Shown here piece by piece: positions 46,661 through 59,425 of a stretch of 64,000 nt of DNA. The translations under genes were made by a program, and so were the position numbers. Under the pieces are notes generated by a model, which made no database searches, was not told the DNA's origin, and was given only the letters and a program-made list of their open reading frames with translations. Source of the DNA: Stratiolaelaps scimitus (taxonomy: Eukaryota > Arthropoda > Arachnida > Mesostigmata > Laelapidae); assembly GCA_019614645.1 (NCBI GenBank), contig JABWDB010000011.1:4265501-4329500 (forward strand), written 5' to 3'. Position 1 is the stretch's first letter. Every line of letters starts with the position of its first letter.

Positions 46661-46666
46661 GAGAAC
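46638..46666. repeat. 13-bp perfect inverted repeat
   Basis: GTTCTCGTATATG and its reverse complement with a 3-nt loop. Confidence 0.85.
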
Positions 46667-48060
46667 TTAAGCATTGTGTGCAGTTCCTTTAATAAATCAA
46701 CAAAGCTTTACCTTCACCTTACCTTTACTATAGAGCCCCATGAGATAGGCGTAATTCTAAATACAACAATATAACTAGCGAGTATATATAATGCTGCATA
46801 GCATACATCAATGTTCAAAGGATGCCGACATGAGGGCGTCCTGAGCTAAGAACTACTCAGCCATGCCAGCCTGGTCGATAAGTACACCTCAAAACTCTGT
46901 GGGGTCGGCAAACTGTCGATAACTTACGGTCAAATACTTGCTGTCCTCGGGGCGCGTAATTCTGCTTGAGAAATTGCACATAGTATCTTTATTTTTGTCG
47001 AAGAGCACTCCAGCGGTTCAGCGGTGAAATTCCAAATTTGTATTAAGTACGTAATGCAGCTCAGTAGTGAACAGCGTTTTTACGAAATACACACAGTCTG
47101 ATATCAGATCAACGTAAAATCGGATGAGTCGCAGCACACATGGATAATGCATGGAAGTGCGATTTTTTATAAGAAAAAAAACAGACAATTCAATATGGTG
47201 ACAGTAAAGTACAAGTGAAAGAGCTGATCCCCGTACTCCTGTTCGCGGTTGGGGGACCCCCAGCCGCCTCTCCAATCAGACGTTTCCCGGTATCTATCCC
47301 TGTGGAAACTTGACCCCCACGGGAAATGCCGCGAGATTAACTCCAATCTGTTGACCTCGTCACCCGCAAGCAATCACTTGCCAGCCAACATTCGCGAGTT
47401 GTACGCCGACCATTCATAGCGTAATATGAAAATATGTTGTATCTATTAGAGACCTCGGAATAGATATTGCCAAATCCGATTAGTTAGCCACACATCTGAG
47501 CTATCATATCTACGTGAATCAGAATTGATATTTGAGAAACACGGACGTCCACTGCCTCAGTTCCGGACATTACACAAGTCGATTTTGAGGAGGCGCGAAA
47601 CTTGAAGAGCGACAAGTACCGAGGTTAATAGATCTGTATTGTATGTTACTCACCTAGGTCGTGGAACCGATGAATCCCTATTGTGCAAATGTTCTGTTGG
47701 TACTCTCCGTAGTTCTCCGAAGCACAGTCAGGAACATCTGAGTGTAGGCAGGCACGCGAAGAGGCTGTAAATATTTGAATATCATTTCTCGTGTGAACAG
47801 ATGCGTCCAGCTATATATAACAGCTACAAATCAAAAGTTACCAGAAAATCGCTCATAATAACATGAAAACGCCACTCATTTTGCCCCGGGGGGATACTAT
47901 GTGCAAATAATTCTTACGCCCGCACCTAAATAAACGCTCGAATAACGGCTGGTCTAGTGTTCGACAGTGACCACCAAGTCAATAAAAGGAAGTTTACATC
48001 CCCAGTCTCAAAAATGTTATTTTATTTCCAAATACAGCACTTCGACCCGCGGAGCCTAGT
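46667..48060. other. No gene recognised
   Basis: AT-rich sequence without a coding pattern or repeat that I can name. Confidence 0.35.
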
Positions 48061-48080
48061 ATAATATATATATATATATA

Positions 48081-48376
48081 TCAACTTTCCCTCATGGTAC
48101 TTGTTCGCTATTAGTCCCCTCATATATTTAGCCTTTGATGAAATTTACCACCAGCTTTAAGTTGTACTCTCAAACAACTAGACTCTTCAGTGTCACGGTT
48201 CAACAGGCTAGCACAACCACACAGGCTTTACACCTTCTCTGAGCACTCACTCAATAATAATTAAGCCGTACCTCTGTTGAACACGAAACACCTTTACACC
48301 TCATCTCTTATTGTACAAGAATTGGCAATAGGCTTCATTCCAGTTCACTCGCAGCTACTACGGAAATCTCATTTGA

Positions 48377-48407
<31 letters not shown>

Positions 48408-48430
48408 GTTCAGCGGGTGGTCACACTTGA
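48081..48430 (-). rRNA. 5' end of 28S rRNA, truncated (rDNA fragment)
   Basis: On the minus strand the sequence contains the universal start of 28S: the 20-nt site of the ITS4 primer lies at 48384-48403, preceded by CCGCTGAACTTAAGC and followed by AAGCGGAGGAAAAGAAA. Some 200-300 nt later come the conserved GGCTAAATATATG, ATAGCGAACAAGTACC and TGAGGGAAAGTTGA. It stops at 48081 in a (TA)n tract exactly where the conserved core should continue, so it is truncated. Several conserved positions are altered (for example GTACCATGAGGG for GTACCGTGAGGG), so it is probably a pseudogene. Sequence above 48430 may be ITS2. No 5.8S was found. Confidence 0.85.
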
Positions 48431-48597
48431 TTTCAGATACACATAACGAAACGGTTTTCATTATTATCACTCGCGTGATCATACACAATTTATACCATTG
48501 CATCTCAGCAATAGTAACTACTTATTGTAATAATTTATATACTGAAACAAATGTAGCATAGATACGAATGCATCCATGCTGAAATTTTCATTCAAAA

Positions 48598-48646
48598 ATA
48601 GTCATACGAGTATATATATATATATATATTATACTCGTATGACTAT
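48598..48646. repeat. 17-bp perfect inverted repeat around (TA)n
   Basis: ATAGTCATACGAGTATA and its reverse complement enclose a short TA tract. Confidence 0.9.
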
Positions 48647-48927
48647 CCAAGGTCACCCTACAAACATCGATTATATTTAACATTTGAATGTACCACCGGA
48701 AAAGTCATCGGAAATCAGCTTCGTCATCGTTTTATAGCTAAACGAAGCTTTTTTGAAGCCGAAAAAGCTCTTTTCATGAAAAAAAAATATAGAAGTTGAG
48801 GCAAAGATCAATTGGAAATGAACGAAGTTTCCTTTCGTTTGTTGATCGCTCCTTCGTGGATAACAAGGAGTAGTTAAAAAGAGAGAGAGAGAAATAGATT
48901 GATAAATAAGGAGAAAAGGAGGTGAGG

Positions 48928-48958
<31 letters not shown>

Positions 48959-49182
48959 GCATAGAGTGAGAGAGAGAGTGCGAGTCAATGACGCCTGTCT
49001 TGAGAATAACCTTTTACCGCCGCAAGACGAACGTGTGCAGGGGCGAACTGCCAGTGTAATGCAGGTGTTGTCTAGAAAGTCGAATTCGTGCTAAAGCACC
49101 GGCTTGGATTCTTTAGCCACGTGAGGAGACGGGGAAGGGACAGGGGAGGACATGTCCCAAGTGCTTGGTACAGTAGCTGTAA
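48647..49182. other. No gene; microsatellites
   Basis: A (TA)n tract at about 48931-48958 flanked by GAGA-rich sequence. Nothing else recognised. Confidence 0.5.
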
Positions 49183-52100
49183 CTTGTCCCTTACTTGCTG
49201 TCCCTTACTTGCTGTCCCTCCCTTGCTGTCCCTCCCTTGCTGTCCTTCCCTTACTTGCTGTCCTCCCTTACTGCTGTCCACTTGTGACAAGTTCTTACTT
49301 GTCCTAGGGAAGGACAGCAGGTAAGGGAAGGACAGCAAGTAAGGGAAGGACAGCAAGTAAGGGAAGGACCGGGAGGGGACAGGAAGTAAGGGAAGGACAG
49401 CAAGTAAGGGAAGGGGGGAGTAAGGGAAGGACAGCAAGTAAGGGAAGGACAGCAAGTAAGGGAAGGACAGCCCTTCCTTAAGCAAGTAAGGGAAGGACAG
49501 CAAGTAAGGGAAGGTCCTTCCCTTACTTGCTGTCCTTGCAGCAAGGGAAGGACAGCAGGTAAGGGAAGGACAGCAGGTAAGGGAAGGACAGCAGGTAAGG
49601 GAAGGACAGCAAGTAAGGGAAGGACAGCAGGTAAGGGAAGGACAGCAAGTTATGCACACACACAGCCATGTGACACACCAAGTACTGTAGAAGGACAGCA
49701 GGGAAGGACAGCAAGGGGGTGCCTGGGTACCCCCACTGCTTGCACTCCCACGACTGCTTCAGGACTTGTGATACCTTCGTTAGTCCTCCGACTAACGAAG
49801 GACAGCAAGGACTGTCTTCCACAGCAAGGGAAGTAAGGTCCAGCAAGTACCTTACTACTGCTTAAGTGCTGGTACATAAGAAGTGCCAGGACAAGCAAGG
49901 GCAGGGAAGTCCAGTAAGTTGGGTGTGGAAGTAGTCCCTCCTTCCCTGCTGTCCTTCCCTTACTTGCTGTTCTTCCCTTACTTGCAAGGACATAGGGAAG
50001 GGCATTACTTGCTGTCCTTCCCTTACTTGCTTCTCTTTGCAGGCTTAGGTAAGGGAAGGACAGCAAGTAAGGGAAAGACAGCATTACTTCCTCACATGTG
50101 TGCCAATGGACTTGACACAGGGTGACACGCAAGGGACAGCAAGTAAGGGAAGAACTGCAGTCCCTTACTTGCTGTCCTTCCCTGACTTGTCCTTCCCTGT
50201 CCTAGGAATGTCAAGGACTTCTGTCCTCCCCTTCCTTGCTGTCCTTCCCTTACAGCAAGTAAGGTTACTTGATGTCCTTCCCTTACTTGCAGTCCTTCCC
50301 TTACTTGCTGTCCTTCCCTTACTTGCAAGCCCCCTTACTTGTCCTTCCCTTACTTGCTGTCCTTCCTGGCAGCCCTTGCAAGTAAGAACAGCAAGTAAGG
50401 GAAGGACAGCTGTCCTTCAAGCTGGAGGGAAGACTACCTGTCCCTTACTGCAGGACTCTTCCTGTTCTTCCCTTACAGCAAGTTCCCTGACAGCAAGTAA
50501 GGGAAGGACAGCAAGTAAGGGAAGGACAGCAAGTAAGGGCAGCAAAGTAAAGGGCTGTAAGTAACCCTGTCTTACTTGCGTGCATATCCACGCACACAGC
50601 CACGTGACACGACAGCAAGTAAGGACATGTCCCTTCCTTGCTGTCCTTCCCTTACAGCAGCGACCAGCCCTTACTGGTCCTTACGGACAGAAAGTAAGGG
50701 AAGGACAGCAAGTAAGGGTCCTACCCTTACTTGCTGTCCTTCCCTTCCTTCCCTTACTTCCTTCCCTTACTTGCTGTCCTTCCCTGCGTCCTTCCTGCAA
50801 GTAAGGGAAGGACAGCAAGTAAGGAAAGGACAGCAGGTCAGGAGTAAGGGAAGGACAGCAAGTAAGGGAAGGACAGCAAGTAAGGGGGGACAGCAAGAGG
50901 GTACAGTTGGCTGTACTTCCCTTGTGACACACTCGCGTGTCACATGGCTGTGTGCATGTATATGCGTCCTTCCCTTACTTGCTGTCGTTCCCCAGCTAGC
51001 ATATACATGCACACAGCCATGTGACACGCCAGCAAGCCCTTACTTGCTGTCCTTCCCTTACCCTCCTGTGCAAGTAAGGAAGGACAGCTTGCTGTCCTTC
51101 CCCCCTTACTTGCTGTCCTTACTTCCCTTACTTGCTGGGAGCATGGAGTTGAGGTCACTTGGGCAGCAGTAAGGGAAGGACATGAAGTAAGGGAAGGACA
51201 TGAAGTAAGGGAAGGACAGGAACGACAGGGAAGGACAGCAAGTAAGGGAAGGTACTCCCCTACCTGGTAAGGGAAGGACAGGGAAGGACAGCAAGTAAGG
51301 GAAGGTACTCCCCTACCTGGTAAGGGAAGGACAGCAGCAAGCATGCAAGGGAAGGACAGCAAGTAAGGGAAGGACAGTTCCTTCCCTTACTAGGACTGCA
51401 AGTAAGGACAGCAAGTAAGGGAAGGACCTTACTTGGCTGTCCTTCCCTTACCTGCTGTCCTTCCCTTACTTCTGGTAAGGGAAGGGTCCTTACTTGCAGC
51501 CTGCTGGTAAGGACAGCAGGCAAGGGAAGGACAGCAAGTAAGGGAAGGACAGCAAGTAAGGGAAGGACAGCAAGGACACAGCCAAGTGACACACTCGCTA
51601 AGGACAGGCAGGTTGCAAGGGTACAGCAAGGACAGCAAGCTGCTGGGACAGCAAGGGAAGGACAGCATTTAAGGGACCTTCCCTTACTTGCTGGAAGGAA
51701 GCTGGAAGCTGTCCTTCCCTTACTTGCTGTCCTTCCCTTAGTTGCTGCCCCAGGTCTTTCCCTTAGCTGCTGTCCTTCCCTTACTTGCTGCCTACTTGCT
51801 GTCCTTCCCTTACTTGCTGCTAAGGGAAGAACAGCAAGTAAGGGAAGGACAGCAAGTAAGGGAAGGACAGCAGGTAAGGGCCTTACTTGCTGTCCTTCCC
51901 TTACTTGCTGTCCCTCCCTTACCAGTCCTGTCAGCCAATAGGACTACAGTCCTTGCTTCCTAGAAGGACAGCAAGTAAGGGATGTCACGTGGCAGCAAGG
52001 TGGACAGCAAGTACGGGAAGGACAGCAAGTAAGGGAAGGACAGCAAGTAAGGATGTAACTCCAGGGGAAGGACTCATGGCAGGACAGCTCTTCCTGGAGG

Positions 52101-54189
52101 GAAGGGAAGCAAGTAAGGGAAGGACAGCAAGTAAGCGAAGGACAGCAAGTAAGGGAAGGGCATGAAGTAAGGGAAGGACAGCAAGTGGACAGCAAGTAAG
52201 GGAAGGACAGCAAGTAAGGGAAGGACCACATGGACAGCAGGTAAGGGAAGGACAGCAAGTAAGGGAAGGTTACTTGCTGTCCTTCCCTTACTTGCTGTCC
52301 TTCCCTTACTTGCTGTCCTTCCCTTACTTGCTGTCCTTCCCTTAGGGGGTACAAGGTCCCTGCAGTAAGGGAAGGACAGCAAGGGACAACGTGCGTCCCT
52401 TGCAGCATAAGGGACAGCAGCTTCCAGGGGCAGTAAGTCAGAGGGCACCTGCTGCTCCTGGGACAGCAAGGACAGGTGTGCAGTCCTTGCTGGGGTACTT
52501 GCTGTCCTTAGAAGGCACACTTGTCCGACAGTACCCAGGGTAAGGAGGGTACTGCCAGCTTACCACTTCCCTTACTTGCTGCACTTACTTGCTGCCCCTT
52601 CGGGCAAGTAAGAGAAGGACAGCAAGAATGGCATGGACATGCTCCCTTCCTGCTGTTCTTCCCTTACTTCCCTTACTTGCTATCCTTCCCTGTGTCCTTC
52701 CCTTACTTGCTGTCCTTCCCTTACTTGCTGTCCTTCCCTTACTTGCTGTCCCCACGCGAGCATGGGTATTGGGAAGGACAGCAAGTAAGGGAAGGACTTA
52801 CTTGCTGTCCTTCCCTTACTTGCTGTCCTGCCTTACTTGCTGTCGCCTTACTTGCTGTCCTGCAGCTGAATCCCTTCCCTTCCTGGAAGGACAGCAAGGA
52901 GGGAAGGAGTAGTACTAGAAGGACTTACTGTCCCTCAGCAAGTAAGGGAAGGACAGCAAGTAAGGGATCCCTCCCTCTTGCTGTCCAGTAAGGGAAGGAC
53001 AGCAAGTAAGGGATCCTTCCCCCTTGCATGTCCTGTAAGGGAAGGACAGCTCGTGCGGGTAGGGAAGGCTGGGGACTGCAGGGAATAGCTGGGGACTGCA
53101 AGTACCCAGCTTCCAGGGTACTCCAAGACAGCAAGAGTACTAAGCCCTACGGCAGGGCTTAGGAGGGATGCTTGCACAGCTTGGGAAGGACAGCAGTAAG
53201 GGGGGGGACAGCAAGTAAGGAGTAAGGGAAGGACCTTCCCTTACTTGCTGTCCTTCCCTTACTTTCTGTCCTTCCCTTCCCTTACTTGCTGTCCTTCCCT
53301 TAGGACAGCAGGTAAGGGAAGGACAGCAAGTAAAGGCAGCAAGTAAGGGAAGGACAGCAACAGGGACCTTCCCTTACTTGCTGTCCTTCCCTTACTTGCT
53401 GTCCTCCATGTAAGGGAACTTGCTGTCCTTCCCTTACTTGCTGTCCCTGTAAGCAGGACAGCAAGTGTAGGGAAGGACAGCAAGTAAGGGAAGGGTCGTG
53501 CCAGGACATCAAGTAAGGGAACTTCAAGGTAGCCTTACTGTTGCTACTTGCCGGGAAGGTGCTGTCCGAGTAGCAGAGTCCTAGGGGAAGCTGGAAGGCA
53601 GCTGCCCCCCTTGCTGTCCCTTCCTTACTTCCTTACATGTCCAGGAGTGCTATACATGCACCCTTACTTGCTGTCCTTCCCCTTACTTGCTGTCCTTCCC
53701 TTACCTGCTGCAAGGGAAGGACAGCAAGTAAGGGAAGGACAGCAAGTAAGGGCAGCAAGTAAGGGAAGGACAGCAAGTAAGGGCAGCAAGTAAGGGAAGG
53801 ACAGCAAGTAAGGGAAGGACATTACTTGCTGTCCTTCCCTTACTTGCTGTCCTGCCCTTACTTGCTGTCCCTCCTTGCACTCTGTCCTTACTTGCTGTCC
53901 TTCCCTTACTTGCTGTCCTCCCTTACTTGCTGTCCTCCCTTACTTGCTGCCCTACTTGCTGTCCTTCCCTTCCTCGTGAGTGTATACTTCACGTACAGGG
54001 TCCAGTACGTACCCGGGGAAGGAAGTCCTGTAAGGACAAGTGGGAAGCCAAGTAAGAGACAGCAAGTAAGGGGGAAAGGACAGCAGGTAAGGGAAGGACA
54101 GCAAGTAAGGGTCCCTTACTTGCTGTCCTTCCCTTACCTGCCAGTTGTACTCCTACTTACAACTGTCAGCAAGTAAGGGTAAGTGAAGG
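49183..54189. repeat. Scrambled satellite of an 18-bp word in both orientations, left block
   Basis: Built from AGCAAGTAAGGGAAGGAC and its reverse complement, in runs of 1-6 copies that flip orientation repeatedly. The runs are separated by truncated units and by a second module around CACACAGCCATGTGACAC (for example about 49660, 50590, 50940, 51010). Because 18 is a multiple of 3 and no frame of the word contains a stop, all frames stay open and give repetitive peptides on both strands. I regard none as genes. Confidence 0.95.
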
Positions 54190-54334
54190 TCTTTGGAGAC
54201 ACGAATATTTGGAGGCGCCCGCGGCAGACGCCACGCCACCTAGTGGCGGATGTCAACACACGGGCACCGAGTGACAGCTCACAATAAACATCAGTCACTG
54301 CTCAACCTTGGTCTCGTTAATACCTAGCATAACA
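54190..54334 (+). repeat. 5' LTR of the decayed element
   Basis: 145 bp, near-identical to 59281-59425. Contains AATAAA at about 54282. Confidence 0.9.
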
Positions 54335-54389
54335 TGGCGCAGTCGACAGGATTTTGAAACGTCAGACCAAGAAACAGCAACAGGGAAAG

Positions 54390-55446
54390 ATGACTCAACG
54401 AAGCAACACACCACGGCCGATGAGTCATGATGGTGATCGACGCGAAAATTGGACCATTTTCTTGGACGCTTGGACGGACTACGCTCTAATCAACGACGTA
54501 TTCAAGATGTCCCCCCGGAGACAGTTGGCACACTTCACGTCAGTGTACGGAGACGAGCACCGCATATTCTTGAATGGTCTCGGAGTTGAAATGGTACCAG
54601 GGGACAGACAGGACCCGACCGGCGAAGAACCTTGCCTCTCACTCAAAGCACTCCTGGATGCACTGTCCAAAAGTATCGTGTCACAGGAATATCATATTCC
54701 AGAGATATCTGTTTCTGAAGGCCGGCCAGGGGGCGCTCAAACCGTGAAGGAGTTCAGAGAACGGATGACTCAGGTGGCAAAACGGTGTGCGTACGAAGAG
54801 CATGAAAAAGTTATGCTCAGGGACAAACTGATCCTCGGAACTCGGTTGGCAATAGCGAGAGAAGCACTTTTCCGCCACGAAGACCATAAAAAGCTGACAA
54901 CCGAGCAAGTCATGCTCACGCTGGAGACTTACGAAGACAACGAGCGTGCACTGTCAGTTATTGAACGTGATCGACAGGGAGACAGTCGTGATAAGCAGCG
55001 TCCAGAGGAGGTAGCCTTGGTGCGTCAGTACAGAACACAAAAAAAGGAGGCGTCACCCCCGTGATCGACAGTGTCCAAATTGCGGACGAGTACATCCACC
55101 ACAAAGATGCCCGGCAGCAGGAAAAACGTGTAGCGAATGCAACAAAAACAACCACTTCGCGCGTATGTGCAGATCCAAGCAGAAGCACAACATACGGGCA
55201 GTAGAGGAACAGGACATGGAAGCGTACGAAGGATTCGACTCGGACGACACATTCCAGACTGAAACTATCGGTAGGATACCGAAGAGGAAGTTATACACCA
55301 CTCTGCGAACCGGAACTAAACACGAAATAGAAATCAGAGCTCTTCTCCACACTGGTGCAACGTGCAACGTCATGGGACTGTCGACATACTTGACCATACA
55401 TAGCGTCAACAAAGCCGCTCAACTGACCACAAGGACAGAAAGCTGT
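54390..55446 (+). pseudogene. gag and start of pol of the decayed element
   Basis: Open from ATG 54390 to TGA 55064: capsid-like domain (WTIFLDAWTDYALINDVFKM, then FRERMTQVAKRCAYEEHEKV). Two zinc knuckles follow in a shifted frame (CPNCGRVHPPQRC and CSECNKNNHFARMC), then a protease motif LLHTGATCNVMG in which the catalytic Asp is His. It ends at a stop near 55447. The knuckle frame shift could be original (frameshift expression) or decay. The His substitution means the protease is dead. Confidence 0.8.
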
Positions 55447-55694
55447 TGAAAATGTACGACAATTCAAGAGCAGTCACCATAGGGTCCGTTGTGCTAACCG
55501 ATCAAATTCCAAGTCATTGACGGAAAAGTAGAAACGTTACTGTCGGCGAACACTTGCCTAGAAATAGGTTTAATCAAAGTGTCACAAGAAGTTGAAAACG
55601 TGAACATGGTGATACAACAAGACTAGGATCGCATCGACCCCTCATCGAGGAATATAAAGACATTTTCCAAGGGCTCGGTAAACTACCGTAACCG

Positions 55695-58173
55695 GTGAAA
55701 ATCCACATCAAGGAGGAAGCGAGGCCCGTGCAACAGCCGCCACGTACCCCACCTGTCGTTTTCGTCGAGGAAATCGTAGAACGCGTCCGAGAATTGGAGC
55801 ATCAGGGCGTCATACAAAAGGTGGACCACCCGACGGAATGGGTATCAAATCTCGTAGCAGTGCACCGTCCAGGACGTAAGTTGAGAATCGTCTTAGACCC
55901 ACATGCATTAAACAAAGCTATACACAGGCCACGATATCCAATGCCTACGCTTAATGACACACTCCACCGCCTTAGTAAAGCAAAAATATTCTCAGTACTC
56001 GATGCTAGGGATCGCTTCTATCAAATGGTATTGAGCCCAGAAAGTCGAGACTACACTACATTTTGGACACCTATAGGAGATACCAGTATTGGAGGGTACC
56101 TCAGGGGATTGCGTCGGCTCCGGAAGAATACCAGCGACGGCAAGTACAGGCATACGAAGGACTTGGAAAACGTAGCCGTGGTGGCTGACTATACAATTGT
56201 ATGGGGAGAGGGCAAAACATTAGCCGAGGCCACCGAAAACCATCACCGTAGACTACACGCCTTATTTCAGGGAGCACGCACAGTATGACTACGTTTCAAC
56301 AAAAGCAAACTACGTTTAGGTATGTCGGAGGTGAAATTCATGGGCCACGTGATTAGCAGAGAGGGACTTAAAGCCGACACTGATAAAATAAAGGCCATCA
56401 GAGACATGCCACCCCCCAAAAACATAAAAGGCATAATGGGCTTTCTGGGTTGTGTCAACTATCTGCTCCCATTCATCCCTAACCTGTCACAACTCACGGA
56501 ACCACTGCGCAGACTCACACAAAAGCAGTATGAGTTCAGTTGGCAAAGCCAGCAACAAGAAGCCTTCGAAACAATAAAACGAAAACTTACAGAAACACCG
56601 ATACTAGCGTACTTCGACAAAGAGAAACCAATCATATTACAGACGGATGCAAGTGAATATGGATTAGGAGGTGTTCTGATACAGGACGGCAGGCCAGTGG
56701 CGTACACATCTCACTCGTTAAGTTCCACAGAAAAAAACTACGCTGTCATTGAGAAAGTATGTTTAGAAATTCTTATGACATGTAAGAAATTCGGAAACTA
56801 CATATACGCGATGAAGAACGTAACAGTCCATCCAGACCACAAGCCGTTGGAAAGTATATTTTCCAAGGCTTTAGACTCGTATCCAAAGCGACTACAGCGA
56901 ATGAGGCTCGAATTAATGAGGTATGACATAACCGTGAAATACATACCAGGAAAAAACAATATAATTGCAGATCTATTAAGCCGACACCCCTTAGAATACG
57001 AGCAGACAATATATGCAGGCTGGAACTAGAGGAAACAAGACAGAGACCAGAACAGAATTTCCGACCCCTTGATAGAGCAAGTAAACGTTGAGACAACACA
57101 AAATACCGAAATGCAAATTTTAGTCAACAAAATACAACAGGGTTGGCCCGACAAAGAAAAGGATGTCCCAAACGAACTCTTGTCCTTCTGGGGTATACGT
57201 GACGAACTTAGCATAGACCAGGGTGTGATATATCGTGGGTCTGCAGTAGTGGTCCCACCAAATCTGAGAGCAGAATTTTTGCGCCGAAGTCGCATCTCGC
57301 ATACGACGCCATGTGCCGCCGTATCAAAGATACTATATACTGGCCAAAAATAAAGGAAAACATTAAACTTTTTGCAAACCGATGCACAGCCTGTCAGACC
57401 TACAAAATAAAACAACGCGCAGAACCACTACTCCGCAAGAGTATCCCACAACGGCCCTGGCAAATAGTTCATCAAGACATTTTCGTATGGGAAGGAATGA
57501 ACTATTTGGTCACTGTAGATGGATATAGTGACTATTTTGAATTAGATGAGCTGGGCCGGAACACAACTACAAGCCAGATAATTTAAAAGACAGTTCGGGC
57601 GACACGGAAGACCGAGCGAACTACACACGGGCTCAGATCCACGGTACATGGCAAGAGAATTCAGAGTTTTGCAGCACATGGTTGGTTAAGCACACAGTCA
57701 GCGCACCACACCATCACCAATCAAACGGAAAAGCAGAAAGTGCAGTCAAAATAGCCAAACGAATTGTGAAGAAGGTGAGGCACAGTAAAGAGGACATAAA
57801 CATGGCTCTACTAGAATGGCGAGCAACTGAACAAATCGAGGGGCTCTCACCAGCACAAAATTTTTACGGACGAACTATTGCAACATTTCTGCCAGTGAAA
57901 GAAAACAGACTGCAAACAGCCAATTACAAACAGGTTACCGAAACAATCAGTAAACGTCAACAAGCCGCACAAAAAGCGGACAATCACGGCACAAGAGAAC
58001 TCGCTCCTATAATGAGAGCGTTGGTTCGAGTGCAACCGATGGATTTATCACACGAATGGATCAAGGGTCGGTGCATAGAACAAATCAGACCAAGAACATA
58101 CAAAATACGCCTGGAAGGCGGCAACGAACTAATCAGGAATAGAAAACACATCATAGTAGTTCCCACCCCATAA
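55695..58173 (+). pseudogene. pol remnant: RT, RNase H, integrase
   Basis: RT is open at 55695-56288 (LRIVLDPHALNKAIHRPRYP, then FSVLDARDRFYQMVL), but the stretch leading to YxDD is rearranged and reads VADYTIVWG, so the catalytic pair is lost. Frame resumes at 56322-57029 with the RT thumb and RNase H (ILQTDASEYGLGGVLIQDG, PDHKPLESIF, IIADLLSRHP). The integrase finger is at about 57290-57410 (CTACQTYK) and the core at 57470-57800 (VHQDIFVWEG, VDGYSDYFE, then HHQSNGKAESAVK), with stops near 57029 and 57584. A basic C-terminal tail continues to about 58837. Dead copy. Confidence 0.85.
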
Positions 58174-59280
58174 AGCACAATTCATAGTGATAAGGAAAAT
58201 AAGGCGCACTCTGTTTGTTCACAGCACGTACCTGTCAGCGGTCGAATAGTTCCGAGAGCACCTGTAGAACCGGCCGCTCCAAGAGAACATCCAGAAAGTG
58301 AATCGACAGCAAGGGACATAACGATGCACTCGCCAGAGAGCCCATTGGGGCGACAGGGGACATCGGACGCACAGAACGGGCTTAGTACACACACAAATGC
58401 ACCACCGACCACCAACACCACCAGCCCACCCAACACTGCACAGAACACTGTCAGTAAAAGTACACACGGTACCAGCAAAATGGCGACCGTGCACATCAGA
58501 TACGTTACAAGAGCGACAAAGAGCAAAAAATCGGGCGCTTAAATTAAAAGCGCAGGTCACTCCACCACCTCAAACACGCAAGCGCAGAGCAGAGTCTGAC
58601 ATAGCGCACACGGCGCTTAGAATTTGTAACAGACATACGGCAGTGTTCGAACAGAGAACCGAGAACCACGGAACACAGACCACACGCGCGACGTCTCAGG
58701 CTAGTGCCACCAGCAAAGGCGCAACAGGCGAATTAGGCAATAGAGCAAAAGGAGGCGGGAAGAGTGGTAGAAAGCAAGGAGATATTCGTCGACCCGCAGA
58801 GAATACAGCAAAAAAAATAAGCAAACATCGCCAATGAAAAAAAAAAAAAAATAATAATACAATAATAATAATAGACAATTACAATAATAATAATAGACAA
58901 TTACACTGAGTCCATTAAATAAGCATAATTACAAAGATACGGCAAATGGCTGTTTGTAATGAGTCATTTAGTTGTTTTAGTCATATTTTATTCATATGAG
59001 CTGAGAGGGCTGACTCTCAGCCCTCTCTCAGCTGATTCTCAGCTGGCTCTCAGCTCTCTCTAAGCTGACCCCCTCCTGTTTTTTTCAGCTGACTCTCAGC
59101 CCTCTCAGTGCTACAATTTAGGGTTTATAAGACTAAAATGTCTTATAAACCCTAAATTGTAGCACTTGTACTAAACGCTACAACGTTATGGGTCACAGAC
59201 ACAGTACAGTATAATGTAATTGTTACTAGAATTATCAGTCTCCCACATCACTCATTGTATAAATTGTAAAGGAAAGGGGA
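58174..59280 (+). other. 3' untranslated part of the decayed element
   Basis: Contains basic frames (58397-58837) that look like the tail of Pol, an A-run with (AAT)n at about 58838-58890, tandem GCTGACTCTCAGCC-type words at 59005-59105, and the hairpin at 59107-59166. No envelope-like gene. Confidence 0.6.
59107..59166. repeat. Perfect 26-bp inverted repeat, 8-nt loop
   Basis: Arms 59107-59132 (AGTGCTACAATTTAGGG...) and 59141-59166 are exact reverse complements. Confidence 0.95.
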
Positions 59281-59425
59281 TGTTTGGAGACACGAATATT
59301 TGGAGGCGCCCGCGGCAGACGCCACGCCACCTAGTGGCGGATGTCAACACACGGGCACCGAGTGTCAGCCCACAATAAACATCAGTCACTGCTCAACCTT
59401 GGTCTCGTTAATACCTAGCATAACA
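59281..59425 (+). repeat. 3' LTR of the decayed element
   Basis: 145 bp, beginning TGTTTGGAGACACG directly after the polypurine tract, ending CATAACA. Confidence 0.9.

Larger units (their letters stand above)
54190..59425 (+). mobile_element. Decayed LTR retrotransposon (Ty3-type) inside the satellite
   Basis: Bounded by 145-bp LTRs (54190-54334 and 59281-59425) ending CTAGCATAACA. The 3' LTR begins TG, whereas the 5' copy begins TC. A tRNA-like primer site starts TGGCGCAGTCGACAGG at 54335, and a polypurine tract lies at about 59267-59280. Internal order is gag, protease, RT, RNase H, integrase. No target duplication is seen: the left flank ends in the AAGTAAGGG orientation and the right flank begins CCTTCCCTTACC, the opposite orientation. 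Confidence 0.9.

Noticed and set aside
47018..47373. Minus-strand frames of 68-85 residues
   Set aside because: No domain and no link to neighbouring elements; not enough to call.
49072..54176. Dozens of 60-200 residue frames rich in Ser-Leu-Thr-Cys-Cys-Pro or Lys-Gly-Arg-Thr-Ala-Ser
   Set aside because: Satellite translations, as above; no start context, no non-repetitive domain.
58397..58837. Envelope-like third gene in the decayed LTR element
   Set aside because: Basic, low-complexity sequence without signal peptide or membrane span; better read as a Pol tail.
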